A DNA stretch of 21,355 bases. It comes from a virus. Location of the stretch: positions 1 through 21,355 of the IMG/VR virus record IMGVR_UViG_3300046451_000052; one strand, 5' to 3'. Below the pieces are notes generated by a model that was not told the origin of the DNA, made no database searches, and saw only the letters and a list, made by a program, of their open reading frames with translations. Positions 1 through 7,994 of this stretch are shown piece after piece; the first letter of the stretch is position 1, and the number at the start of each line of letters is the position of its first letter. Position numbers and translations under genes: made by a program.

Positions 1-3000
1 CTTCGGGAAAGACTAGAAGAGACAGGAGCGTTGCAGCTCAAAGAAATTGACGTGCCGTTTAGCAGAGAGGATCTGGCTAAGTCTTTCAAGGACGGAAAGA
101 TAACGGATTACGGTCGAAGGATAGCTCGCTCTGCCTCGGCCAAGCAGATGGCTGAGCAGTTGCCAGAGATTAAGGCGTTGTCTGAAATCCTTGGCGACAT
201 GAACATACTCGATCAAAGAACCAAGATGTTTGTTACCCAGTCTGACAGGACGGGAACCATCGACGGTGCAGGCCCAGGATATCCGTTCATCGGACGGCAG
301 TACAACAAGATGTCCGAAGCTTTCAACGCTGAGTTCGGAGAGTATCCTGTGTCGAGGATGCTCGACTCTGACGGCAATAGCACTGACTATCCAGTATGGG
401 CAGTGGACGCTTCTCAAACGTCAACAGAGCTTACAAACAATATAAAAAGCCCCGACAGATACGGGTCACAACCGGACATAAAGCCAGACGGAACCTTGAT
501 CATTCCGCTGATAGGAGCTGCAGATCAGCTTCGCACAAACAAGGAAGTGTTCAAGAAGCTCAAGAAGGCGTGGTTCTCTGCGGCCAATAAGAACATGCTT
601 TCGCCAGAGCAGAGAGAGAAGATAAACATAAACCTAGAGGCTATCACGGGAGAGAAGTTAGACATACTGGACCCTAATACATGGGCAGTTCTTAGAGAGG
701 ATACCTTCAAGGGTAGATCCGATTTAGCTGACATAATGAGCGGCAGGAAGCCAGAGACAATAGTCACTGCAAAGAAAGTAATTGAGACTCGCGAAGCCCT
801 TAACAAGAAGCGTATTGATTCAGGTCTTGAGCCGCTTGATCCAAACCCTGTTACCGTGCCGCTCGGATCTCGTAAAGGACAGATATTTGACTACGAAAAG
901 ATTCTCTTAGACTCTACCGAGCCATCCCTTATTGGCGCGCCCACGCTTGCTTTAGGTCCGACAATCATTAGGCCGACGCCAGATAGAGGCGCTGTAACAA
1001 TGCCTGACGCTCACCCTGGGTTTAAAGAACAAATCATGGGAGAGGCGGCTTCTGATAGAATCTTTGAGCCTGTGCCTTTTGAGATAGGCATGCCTAATGT
1101 TGATCAATACGGTAGAGAGTTGTTTGAAGCTAAAAAGAGAGAAGGATTAATAGCAGAAAAGAGGCAGTGGGGTCCGCGTGAGTACGGGTACAACGCTAAG
1201 CTAGGATACACAAACAAGGGTCTTCCCAGTCAGACTATAGACGAAGAATACTTAAAGCATCTGCAGAGCATGGGCTATGCCGAGGGTGGAGGCGTGTCGT
1301 TTGACACCGACGACAGCACGATACTTGCGCTCGGCGACATTGGCGCAGACTTTGTGTCAGGCGTTGCGGGTCCGGTGATCTCTTCAGCCGCGTCATTGTC
1401 GGACCAGTTCTTTACCGACAAGACCATTGAAGAGCTGAAGGCTGACAACATTAGGTACAACGAGGCGCTGAACTACAACCCTAGAACCAGCACTGGTCGA
1501 GATGTTAACCAAGCGTTTACTGGCGCGATGAGCGAAGGAATGCAGGCTCTAGCTAGGAAGTACGAAGAGAACAAGGACAATCTCGGACCCATCCCCGAAG
1601 CTGCAGAATACATTGGCGATCGGTACGGTGAGCTTGACGAGCGGACTAGGTTTGGGCTAGAGAACGCATTTACTGTCGGCGAAGTTGTGCCGGTAGCCGC
1701 CGGAGTCAGCGCCCTAAGGAGAGCGACTGGGATGAACTCGGACAGTCCAGAGGCTCCGATTAGGCTAGATCCAGACAGGGTCGCGATCAATGAAGCTGCC
1801 GATCGTGCGGTTGACGCTGACTATAGTGACCTGCAGGAAATGTATGAGGCTATGGGAGCACGTCAACTGTCTACGAAGGAGAAGGGCGGTAACTGGCCGC
1901 TGGATGATGGAGATAGCTTATATTATTCATCAGACGGACCTAAACTTTCTCCAGAATTAGCTCTATACCCAATCAATCGAACTCCGATACTTAGAGATCA
2001 ATCAGGACGTTTCGATGCAGATTTTATAAGGGATGTGGCCGGACGCAGGCCGATCATAAAAGTCGCGGACCAACAGGAGCGTCAGAGCCTGCAACTTCAA
2101 GAGCTTAGGCGGCAACAGGTATTCCAGAAGGAGATTCAAGAGGGTTGGAAAGAATACGAGGATAATATCGACGGATATCCAGATATGAGCAATTCTCAGA
2201 AAAACGAAGTATTTTACAGATGGGTTAAAGCTAACTATGGAAAGGCTTATGACTCAGTGCTATCGAGGCAGCAGCCTGGAGCTGTTGAGCTAAACGAATG
2301 GATTAACAAGAAGCTGGTTGGTTATGTAAAAAACGATCTGTCTACGGCAGGAGATGGCATCAGAAAGATGGCCGACGAGGGTAAGCCAATTCATTCTCCT
2401 GATCCGTTCAATAGAGATGAATACGCTGGGCTAGGGGATGCCAACACTGGCTCTTGGGCAGGATCTGCCCATGCAGATAAGATTATCTCTCTAGACGGAA
2501 AGACAGATTTAGGAAGGGCTTGGGAAGTAGCCGCTGACTTTCAAATTGATAACGCGATGGTTGGTAACTTCATAGATCCGTCTCGCTCGGGTGGGTTCAT
2601 TGACGGTTATGAGAACATAACGGGAAACCAGTGGCTTAAAAATGCTGCCAATCAAAACGACAGGATAAACTATGTTGGAAACCCAAGCCTTGCGGAAAAC
2701 TTAAACTTTGATCACCTTGTAGATGAGCTGAGTAATTCTCGAGATCCTGATTCTGGCTTACCCGAAAAGCTTATGATAGACAAAGACAAGCTAGTTAAGA
2801 TGACTGTGCCGCAAGCCTCTAAGCATGTCGCTAAGGTTAACGCTTGGCGTCAAGGCGAAATAGACAAAGAGCTGCAGTCAATTATTCTCAGAAAACCAAA
2901 ATCGATAGACGAGGATCTTGATATCTCTTTTACAGAGAGCGGAAAGGGTGGCCGGTGGGTGGAGCTTCCAGACACAATGGAATCAAGCGCTAACATGAAA

Positions 3001-3927
3001 ACTTGCAAAGCAGTTGGAGGAGAGGCTGGCTGGTGTACGAAGCAAGAAGGTTATGCGCAGTCATACGGAAGCGAATATGACCAGCCAATATTTGGTCCAT
3101 CTCCCGCGTTTTTAACCGTTCTTCTTGATGCGGACGCTAGGCCACACGTTCAAATTAATACGGTTAAAGTTACTGGGAAGGAGGGCGAAGACCTCTACTT
3201 TGATGAGGATGAGTTTGAAATAATTAACGAAATCAAACCGCCTGAAAATTCGTTTGATGCGGAAGACGGTAGGTCGCAAGAGTACATGAGAAGAGATCCT
3301 GAGTATAGAGAAAAGCTTTCTCGCTCTACTAAAGACTTTTTAAACGAGACAAACCGCTCGACTAATCTTGCTGACGTTGCGATGGTAGATAAAGATTTGA
3401 ACCAGTTTGACTTATTAGACTTAGCTCCATTTAGAGACGGCGATAAAATACCAATAACAGAAGGTTATCAACCTCTTCAAGCAAGACTGGGTCAGATGAT
3501 TGGGGAAGGAGATTTTGGAAACGCTGACGGTCTTGGGGTTGAATACAACGCCGTCGCCTTGATCCAAGAAGCTACTGACATGCTTACTACACAAGGCCGT
3601 GATGCGATGCGCTTTAAGGAGGCTGACAGGTTCGTTAGCTTTTTAGAGCTGCCCGATTTAGTTGATAAGGTTTTTAGTGGTCCGATGTGGAGCAAACCAC
3701 AATATCCTAATTGGCAGAAGTTCAGATATGACATCGCTACTCAAAAAGATACAGGGGAGATTAACGGAATGAGCCGTGGAGGATTAGTTAGCGCAGAGTA
3801 TAATCCCGAGAGAATTAACTTGATGGCTCAAGAAATACTAGCCGATGGGTACGCTAAAGGCGGCTCAGTAACATACAATCCTGAACGAATTAATCGAATG
3901 GCTGAACTCATACTACAGGAAGCTTAA
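1..3927 (+). CDS. Very large modular phage protein (partial, 5' end outside window); probable virion-internal or polyvalent protein
   Basis: The frame is open from base 1, so this is the last 1308 residues of a longer protein; the TTG at 31 is not a convincing start. Residues below count from base 1. An N-terminal module around residues 60-280 has the pattern drtG..GaGpGYP...WA, which I have seen in large multidomain phage proteins. A Gly-rich motif GYAEGGGV (about residue 425) separates it from an Ala-rich, weakly hydrophobic stretch (residues 440-580). From about residue 900 comes a segment resembling the PcfJ-like/polyvalent-protein domain: LNFDHLVDEL, then a VPQASKHVAKVNAWR stretch, then CKAVGGEAGWCT (about 1003-1014), then LLDADARPHVQI (about 1041-1052). 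The C-terminus carries two copies of a YNPERIN module, each preceded by a GG motif. It lies directly upstream of the portal gene, with one base between stop and start. I infer a virion-internal or DNA-ejected protein; enzymatic activity is not demonstrable. Coding is certain, function is not. Confidence 0.6.
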   Translation, partial: LRERLEETGALQLKEIDVPFSREDLAKSFKDGKITDYGRRIARSASAKQMAEQLPEIKALSEILGDMNILDQRTKMFVTQSDRTGTIDGAGPGYPFIGRQYNKMSEAFNAEFGEYPVSRMLDSDGNSTDYPVWAVDASQTSTELTNNIKSPDRYGSQPDIKPDGTLIIPLIGAADQLRTNKEVFKKLKKAWFSAANKNMLSPEQREKININLEAITGEKLDILDPNTWAVLREDTFKGRSDLADIMSGRKPETIVTAKKVIETREALNKKRIDSGLEPLDPNPVTVPLGSRKGQIFDYEKILLDSTEPSLIGAPTLALGPTIIRPTPDRGAVTMPDAHPGFKEQIMGEAASDRIFEPVPFEIGMPNVDQYGRELFEAKKREGLIAEKRQWGPREYGYNAKLGYTNKGLPSQTIDEEYLKHLQSMGYAEGGGVSFDTDDSTILALGDIGADFVSGVAGPVISSAASLSDQFFTDKTIEELKADNIRYNEALNYNPRTSTGRDVNQAFTGAMSEGMQALARKYEENKDNLGPIPEAAEYIGDRYGELDERTRFGLENAFTVGEVVPVAAGVSALRRATGMNSDSPEAPIRLDPDRVAINEAADRAVDADYSDLQEMYEAMGARQLSTKEKGGNWPLDDGDSLYYSSDGPKLSPELALYPINRTPILRDQSGRFDADFIRDVAGRRPIIKVADQQERQSLQLQELRRQQVFQKEIQEGWKEYEDNIDGYPDMSNSQKNEVFYRWVKANYGKAYDSVLSRQQPGAVELNEWINKKLVGYVKNDLSTAGDGIRKMADEGKPIHSPDPFNRDEYAGLGDANTGSWAGSAHADKIISLDGKTDLGRAWEVAADFQIDNAMVGNFIDPSRSGGFIDGYENITGNQWLKNAANQNDRINYVGNPSLAENLNFDHLVDELSNSRDPDSGLPEKLMIDKDKLVKMTVPQASKHVAKVNAWRQGEIDKELQSIILRKPKSIDEDLDISFTESGKGGRWVELPDTMESSANMKTCKAVGGEAGWCTKQEGYAQSYGSEYDQPIFGPSPAFLTVLLDADARPHVQINTVKVTGKEGEDLYFDEDEFEIINEIKPPENSFDAEDGRSQEYMRRDPEYREKLSRSTKDFLNETNRSTNLADVAMVDKDLNQFDLLDLAPFRDGDKIPITEGYQPLQARLGQMIGEGDFGNADGLGVEYNAVALIQEATDMLTTQGRDAMRFKEADRFVSFLELPDLVDKVFSGPMWSKPQYPNWQKFRYDIATQKDTGEINGMSRGGLVSAEYNPERINLMAQEILADGYAKGGSVTYNPERINRMAELILQEA
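3799..3924 (+). repeat. Tandem YNPERIN repeat at the C-terminus of the large protein
   Basis: Two imperfect copies with a 75-base (25-residue) period start at 3799 and 3874. The shared core is YNPERIN followed by (L/R)MA and an IL pair. Each copy is preceded by a GG motif, MSRGGLV for the first and GYAKGGSV for the second. The last copy ends at the stop codon. The copies differ at many bases, so the duplication is old or maintained at protein level. Amphipathic helices are likely; the role is unknown. Confidence 0.8.
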
Positions 3928-3928
3928 C

Positions 3929-6700
3929 GTGGCTGATGAACTAGAAGTTGAAGTAGAGCAAGAAATCACGATGGTAGAGATTCCAGAGGAAGAGCTGGAC
4001 TTTGAAGACACCGAGGACGGCGGTGCTGTTGTTATGATGGAGAAGATCTCTGTCAGAGAAGCATCCGATCACTTCGCTAACATTGTTGACGATGTTGACG
4101 CCTCGCTGCTAAAGACCTCAATCAATGACTTGATGACGAAGATCGAGCGAGATAAAGAGGCCCGTCAGAAGAGAGACCTGCAGTACGAAGAAGGGCTAAG
4201 ACGTACTGGCCTTGGCGATGACGCACCAGGCGGTGCTCAGTTCAGTGGAGCCAACAAGGTTGTCCACCCGATGCTAGTCGAGGCTTGCGTCGATTTCTCT
4301 GCTCGATTCATCAAAGAGGTATTCCCTCCGACCGGACCCGTAAAGTCTAAGATACTGGGCGAGGCTGACAAGGCTAAGGTTGGCAAGGCTCAGCGTAAGA
4401 CTGAGTTTATGAACTGGCAGACGACCGAGCAGATGGTTGAGTTCAGGTCCGAGCTTGAGCAGCTCAGCACTCAGCTACCGCTGGGCGGCGGTCAGTACAT
4501 GAAGTTTATGTGGAACTCTAGATTCATGCGGCCAACGTCTGAGTTCGTTCCTATCGACGACATCTACCTGCCGTTCTCCGCGACTAACTTCTATACGGCT
4601 GAGAGAAAGACTCACGTTCAGTACATCACCGAGATGGAGTACGAAAAGAGAGTCGAGGCCGGCATGTACGCCGACGTGGACCTTCCGTCTCCGACAGAGC
4701 CTACTTTCAGCGCGGCAGAGAGAGCTAACGAAAAAATCGAAGGAAAGCAGAATACCTCTTACAACGAGGACGGCCTGCGAACAATCTTTGAGATATACAC
4801 CTTCATGGACTTTGAAGACGGAGAAGGCTTAGCGCCATACATTCTTAGCGTCGATAAGTCTAGCGAGCTGCCGCTGTGCCTTTACCGGAACTGGGAAGAG
4901 GACGACGATAGGCAGAAAGAACTCCACTGGCTTGTTGAATTTCCGTTCGTACCGTGGCGTGGCGCTTACCCTATCGGCCTGACTCACATGATCGGCGGAT
5001 TAAGTGGCGCTGCTACTGGAGCACTTAGAGCGTTGCTCGACTCTGCTTACATTCAAAACGTGCCAACCCTGCTCAAGCTCAAGGGCGGTCCTAACGGTCA
5101 GACGCTTAACGTGCAGCCTACTGAGATTGTAGAGATGGAAGGCGGCGCGCTAATTGACGACGTTAGAAAGCTGGCTATGCCGCTACCTTTTGCGGGACCA
5201 AGCCCTACGCTGTTTCAGTTGCTAGGATTCTTGGTTGACGCAGGCAAGGGCGTTGTCCAGACATCTTTCGAGAAGTTTAACGATCAGAACCCTAATGCGC
5301 CAGTTGGCACAACGATGGCTATCATCGAGCAGGGAATGGTTGTATTCAGCTCTATACACTCGCGCTTACACGCCTCTATGGCGAGAAGCTTTAACATCCT
5401 GCACCGCATCAACAGCATGTACTATACGGATGAAGAGCTAGACGCGCTTGATACAGGGCTTGAAATATCAGCGGAAGACTTTGACGGACCCGCAGACGTG
5501 GTCCCGATCAGCAACCCCGCGATCTTCAGCGAGGCTCAGAGGTTTGCTCAGATACAGGCCATCATGGCCCGTGCTCAGATTGTGCCTCAACTGTACGATC
5601 CAATCGCCATCGAGGAAATGTTCCTACGAACGCTAAAGGTTCCGGCGTCTGAGGTAATGGCCCCGAAAGTCGGAGAAGAGGACAGAGATCCGGTAAGCGA
5701 GAACGTGGCCGCTGCGATGGGACAGGGCATATACGTCCTTACCGAGCAAGATCACATGGCTCACTTGCAAGTTCACTTGCCGTTCTTGAAGTCGCCACTG
5801 TTTGGGTCTAACCCAGCTATCGCGAGCACGTTTTTGTATCCAATGTCAATGCATTTAAAAGATCATATCTTAAATTATTACTTGGCCGAGGCTCACAACG
5901 CGGTCGATATAGCCCAGAGCGAAGGATTAATCCCTGAAGAGGCTGAGGATCAAGTTAAGGTAATACTAGAGGTCCAAAGGTTCATTGAAGAGCAGCTTGG
6001 ATCTACCGGAATCGCTCAAGAGCTGGGTATGATTAACGAGGCTGCGGAGCAGTTCAAGCCTCAAGATCCTGCCGCGCAGCAAGGTGACGCGATGCAAATA
6101 GCGCAGCTCAGCGCAGAAATCAAGCAAGGAGAACTCCAGCAGCGCACCGAGCGTGACGGAGCTAGACTCCAGATTGATCAGGCCAAGATGCAGTCAGACA
6201 TGCAGACTGATCAGAATAAGATGCAGATACAGCAGGCTAAAATGCAGGCGGATATGCAGCTTGAGCAGGCTAAACTCCAGATAGAGCAGGCTAAGATGGA
6301 AACCTCCATGCAGCGCGATGGTGCCAAGATTCAACTAGACCAAGCCAAGCTGGACGCATCCACTCAGATTTCTCAACTTAAAATGCAGCAGGCTGCAGAA
6401 ATGGAGCTGGCTAAGCTTGCGTCTCAAGAAGCTGATCGGCAGGAGGACGCCGAGCTGGCTGGCCTTCGTGAGCTGTCCGCGACAGAGAGAAACAACATTA
6501 GCGAGATGTCCGAGACAGACCGCATGAATACTCGCGAGCAAAACGAGAACGCTCGTAAGGCGGAGGATTTAGCGGCAAGAGAGCGCATGAACACTGCGGA
6601 CAACATGACGGCTAAGGAGCTTGCGGCCTTAGAAGTTATTACCGGCGAGAAGACCTCGCTGACTAACGGCAAAGGAATTGACCCTGGGGCTGACGTTTAA
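3929..6700 (+). CDS. Portal protein (head-tail connector), with extended repetitive C-terminal coiled coil
   Basis: Portal proteins form the dodecameric ring at one head vertex through which DNA is packaged and ejected. At 923 residues this one is longer than P22 portal (about 725). The N-terminal acidic stretch (residues 1-45) precedes a core with features I recognise from podovirus portals: an RPTSEFVPIDDIYLPF segment near residue 195-210, and a conserved helical region around residues 445-500 (NAPVGTTMAIIEQGM, then SIHSRLHASMARSFNILHRIN). From about residue 725 to 900 it becomes a Gln/Met/Lys-rich coiled coil with an 18-residue tandem repeat. Translation starts at a GTG at 3929, one base after the preceding stop; AGGAAG at 3917-3922 is its Shine-Dalgarno and lies inside the upstream gene. 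The stop overlaps the next ATG by one base. The family call is strong; assignment to the P22-like rather than T7-like branch is a judgement by eye. Confidence 0.88.
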   Translation: MADELEVEVEQEITMVEIPEEELDFEDTEDGGAVVMMEKISVREASDHFANIVDDVDASLLKTSINDLMTKIERDKEARQKRDLQYEEGLRRTGLGDDAPGGAQFSGANKVVHPMLVEACVDFSARFIKEVFPPTGPVKSKILGEADKAKVGKAQRKTEFMNWQTTEQMVEFRSELEQLSTQLPLGGGQYMKFMWNSRFMRPTSEFVPIDDIYLPFSATNFYTAERKTHVQYITEMEYEKRVEAGMYADVDLPSPTEPTFSAAERANEKIEGKQNTSYNEDGLRTIFEIYTFMDFEDGEGLAPYILSVDKSSELPLCLYRNWEEDDDRQKELHWLVEFPFVPWRGAYPIGLTHMIGGLSGAATGALRALLDSAYIQNVPTLLKLKGGPNGQTLNVQPTEIVEMEGGALIDDVRKLAMPLPFAGPSPTLFQLLGFLVDAGKGVVQTSFEKFNDQNPNAPVGTTMAIIEQGMVVFSSIHSRLHASMARSFNILHRINSMYYTDEELDALDTGLEISAEDFDGPADVVPISNPAIFSEAQRFAQIQAIMARAQIVPQLYDPIAIEEMFLRTLKVPASEVMAPKVGEEDRDPVSENVAAAMGQGIYVLTEQDHMAHLQVHLPFLKSPLFGSNPAIASTFLYPMSMHLKDHILNYYLAEAHNAVDIAQSEGLIPEEAEDQVKVILEVQRFIEEQLGSTGIAQELGMINEAAEQFKPQDPAAQQGDAMQIAQLSAEIKQGELQQRTERDGARLQIDQAKMQSDMQTDQNKMQIQQAKMQADMQLEQAKLQIEQAKMETSMQRDGAKIQLDQAKLDASTQISQLKMQQAAEMELAKLASQEADRQEDAELAGLRELSATERNNISEMSETDRMNTREQNENARKAEDLAARERMNTADNMTAKELAALEVITGEKTSLTNGKGIDPGADV
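6179..6394 (+). repeat. Four tandem 54-base repeats (18 residues each) in the portal C-terminus
   Basis: Copies start at 6179, 6233, 6287 and 6341 (residues 751-822). The units are QAKMQSDMQTDQNKMQIQ, QAKMQADMQLEQAKLQIE, QAKMETSMQRDGAKIQLD and QAKLDASTQISQLKMQQA. An 18-residue period equals one heptad plus one 11-residue step, the spacing of a gently right-turning coiled coil. The first two copies are close at DNA level, so copy number could change by slippage. Confidence 0.9.
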
Positions 6701-7383
6701 TGGCGTTTCTTCAGGGCAACATACCGCACTTTAAGTGCTGGGTCAGGAAGGAATACACTCACAACCATGAGAAGTATCATGGTGAGTTTATTCACGCGAT
6801 GGCCGTAGCGGTAACGACACTGCCTAGCAGATGTCTAAGCTTTCAGATGATTTTTACGGGAGCTGAAACCTACGACACAGAGGAGCCGAATGTTCACGGC
6901 GGAGCTATGTGGGCGAGAATGCCTATAACAGCTCTGATGGGAGACACCGCTGTAGCGGAGTGGCCCGAGGCAATGGCTACACACGACGCTCAACCGTGGG
7001 ATTGTGCATCACGAACCCATAGCGTCTATGTCCTAGAAAGATGCTCGCCAAGTCCTTGGCTGGCAAAAATAGACGGAGAACTCTATCCGGCTAAGTATTA
7101 CTTTACTGTTGACTACACCGACTCAGAAGTTGCAGACGATCCAGCCCAGCATAAGCAGGCGCACGTCTTAGAACTTCTTGATGCTGGAAAGTGGACAGGA
7201 AACATAGTGGCGCTTCCAAATAACCGCGTGAGGGTAAGTCACCCTGCTTGGTTTGAGTTGGGCGAAGGCGCTCCTGACTTTAGGCCGTCTCAGCATATCC
7301 ATTACAGCAAGTCTGACTTGGATTACACGCTGGACGTTAATCGAGTTTTTGACAATCTCTATGCAGGGGAAAATAACGCTTAG
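6700..7383 (+). CDS. Conserved phage protein of unknown function (227 aa)
   Basis: I do not recognise a named domain. The sequence is soluble-looking, with no signal peptide or membrane segment. It is rich in Trp and His and has five cysteines, including a PWDCAS segment near residue 100-106, a long FTVDYTDSEVADDPAQHKQ block (about 134-152), and a WTGNIVALPNNRVRV stretch (about 165-180). Such dense conserved-looking motifs suggest a folded enzyme-like or binding domain, and I have the impression of similar proteins beside portal genes in uncultured marine phages. The ATG at 6700 uses the last base of the portal stop (TAATG), so translation is probably coupled to the portal. Position between portal and scaffold suggests a head-assembly or minor virion role, but that is inference only. 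Confidence 0.8.
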   Translation: MAFLQGNIPHFKCWVRKEYTHNHEKYHGEFIHAMAVAVTTLPSRCLSFQMIFTGAETYDTEEPNVHGGAMWARMPITALMGDTAVAEWPEAMATHDAQPWDCASRTHSVYVLERCSPSPWLAKIDGELYPAKYYFTVDYTDSEVADDPAQHKQAHVLELLDAGKWTGNIVALPNNRVRVSHPAWFELGEGAPDFRPSQHIHYSKSDLDYTLDVNRVFDNLYAGENNA

Positions 7384-7580
7384 TGAATATAGAATCTAAA
7401 TTTCTGAATATCCTCAAGGCAGATCAAGCAGAGTTTGCGCTTGAAGCGTTGAGGAAGCCTCAGAAGCGCGATGGTTTCGAGTACGGCTATCGCGTTGGAA
7501 TGGTTGCTGGATATGAAGCAGCTATTGACGTGCTCTTAAACTTAATAGATGAGGATGAAAATGGAAACAATGACTTATGA
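7383..7580 (+). CDS. Small conserved phage protein (65 aa), unknown function
   Basis: The gene starts with GTG at 7383, overlapping the previous TAG by one base, and ends 20 bases inside the next gene. The protein is mostly helical. A central segment FEYGYRVGMVAGYEAAIDVLLNL fits a small family seen near portal genes of podovirus-like phages, with pattern F..G...G...G...A...L; the acidic tail is DEDENGNNDL. No catalytic motif is visible. Coding is supported by the tight coupling on both sides rather than by a strong Shine-Dalgarno. Confidence 0.7.
   Translation: MNIESKFLNILKADQAEFALEALRKPQKRDGFEYGYRVGMVAGYEAAIDVLLNLIDEDENGNNDL
7551..7554 (+). promoter_or_regulatory. Shine-Dalgarno GAGG that decides the GroES-like start
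   Basis: Three in-frame ATGs lie at 7549, 7555 and 7561. GAGG at 7551-7554 overlaps or abuts the first two but sits six bases before 7561, which makes 7561 the best start. A further in-frame ATG at 7570 remains possible. Confidence 0.55.
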
Positions 7581-7980
7581 GGACGCGCTCGCGGAGGCTT
7601 TCCCAGCAGTAGATGCTGGTATTCGGCCTTTCGGTAGCCGTGTTCTGATCCAAATACGCACCGCTAAAAGCAAGACTTCTGGTGGAATAATACTAACTAA
7701 CGACACTACCGACACAGAGAAGTGGAATACTCAAATCGGAAAGGTTGTAGCAGTTGGTCCGTTAGCTTTCAAAAATCGAAACACGATGGAAAGCTGGCCT
7801 GAAGGAGATTGGTGCCAAGCTGGCGACATGGTCAGAGTAGCTAAGTATGGCGGAGACAGGTGGGAAGTTGAGCTGCCTGATGACGTGAAAGGCGATACCG
7901 CAATGTTTGTAATCTTTAATGACCTTGACATCATGGGCAGCGTTACTGGTGACCCACTTAAAGTCAAGGCGTTCATCTGA
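7561..7980 (+). CDS. Phage GroES-like co-chaperonin (Cpn10 family)
   Basis: GroES forms the heptameric lid of GroEL and helps newly made proteins fold. The 139-residue product aligns by eye with bacterial GroES (about 97 residues): IRPFGSRVLIQI at residues 21-32 matches the N-terminal strand; SKTSGGIILT at 37-46 matches the mobile-loop motif (KSAGGIVLT in E. coli) that docks on GroEL; IGKVVAVG matches RGEVLAVG; and AGDMVRVAKYGG matches the VGDIVIF strand. The C-terminus FVIFNDLDIMGSV corresponds to the final LIM..SDIL strand, followed by a 12-residue extension. It also has an N-terminal extension of about 18 residues and an insert between the central strands. It lies between portal and scaffold genes, which suggests service to head assembly, like T4 gp31 for gp23. 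The intact GGIIL implies it still binds a GroEL. Confidence 0.85.
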   Translation: METMTYEDALAEAFPAVDAGIRPFGSRVLIQIRTAKSKTSGGIILTNDTTDTEKWNTQIGKVVAVGPLAFKNRNTMESWPEGDWCQAGDMVRVAKYGGDRWEVELPDDVKGDTAMFVIFNDLDIMGSVTGDPLKVKAFI

Positions 7981-7994
7981 TAAGGAGATGAGTA

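Noticed and set aside
31-33. TTG at 31 as the start of the first gene
   Set aside because: The frame is open back to base 1 with coding-like sequence and no Shine-Dalgarno at a sensible distance, so the gene most likely begins upstream of the window.
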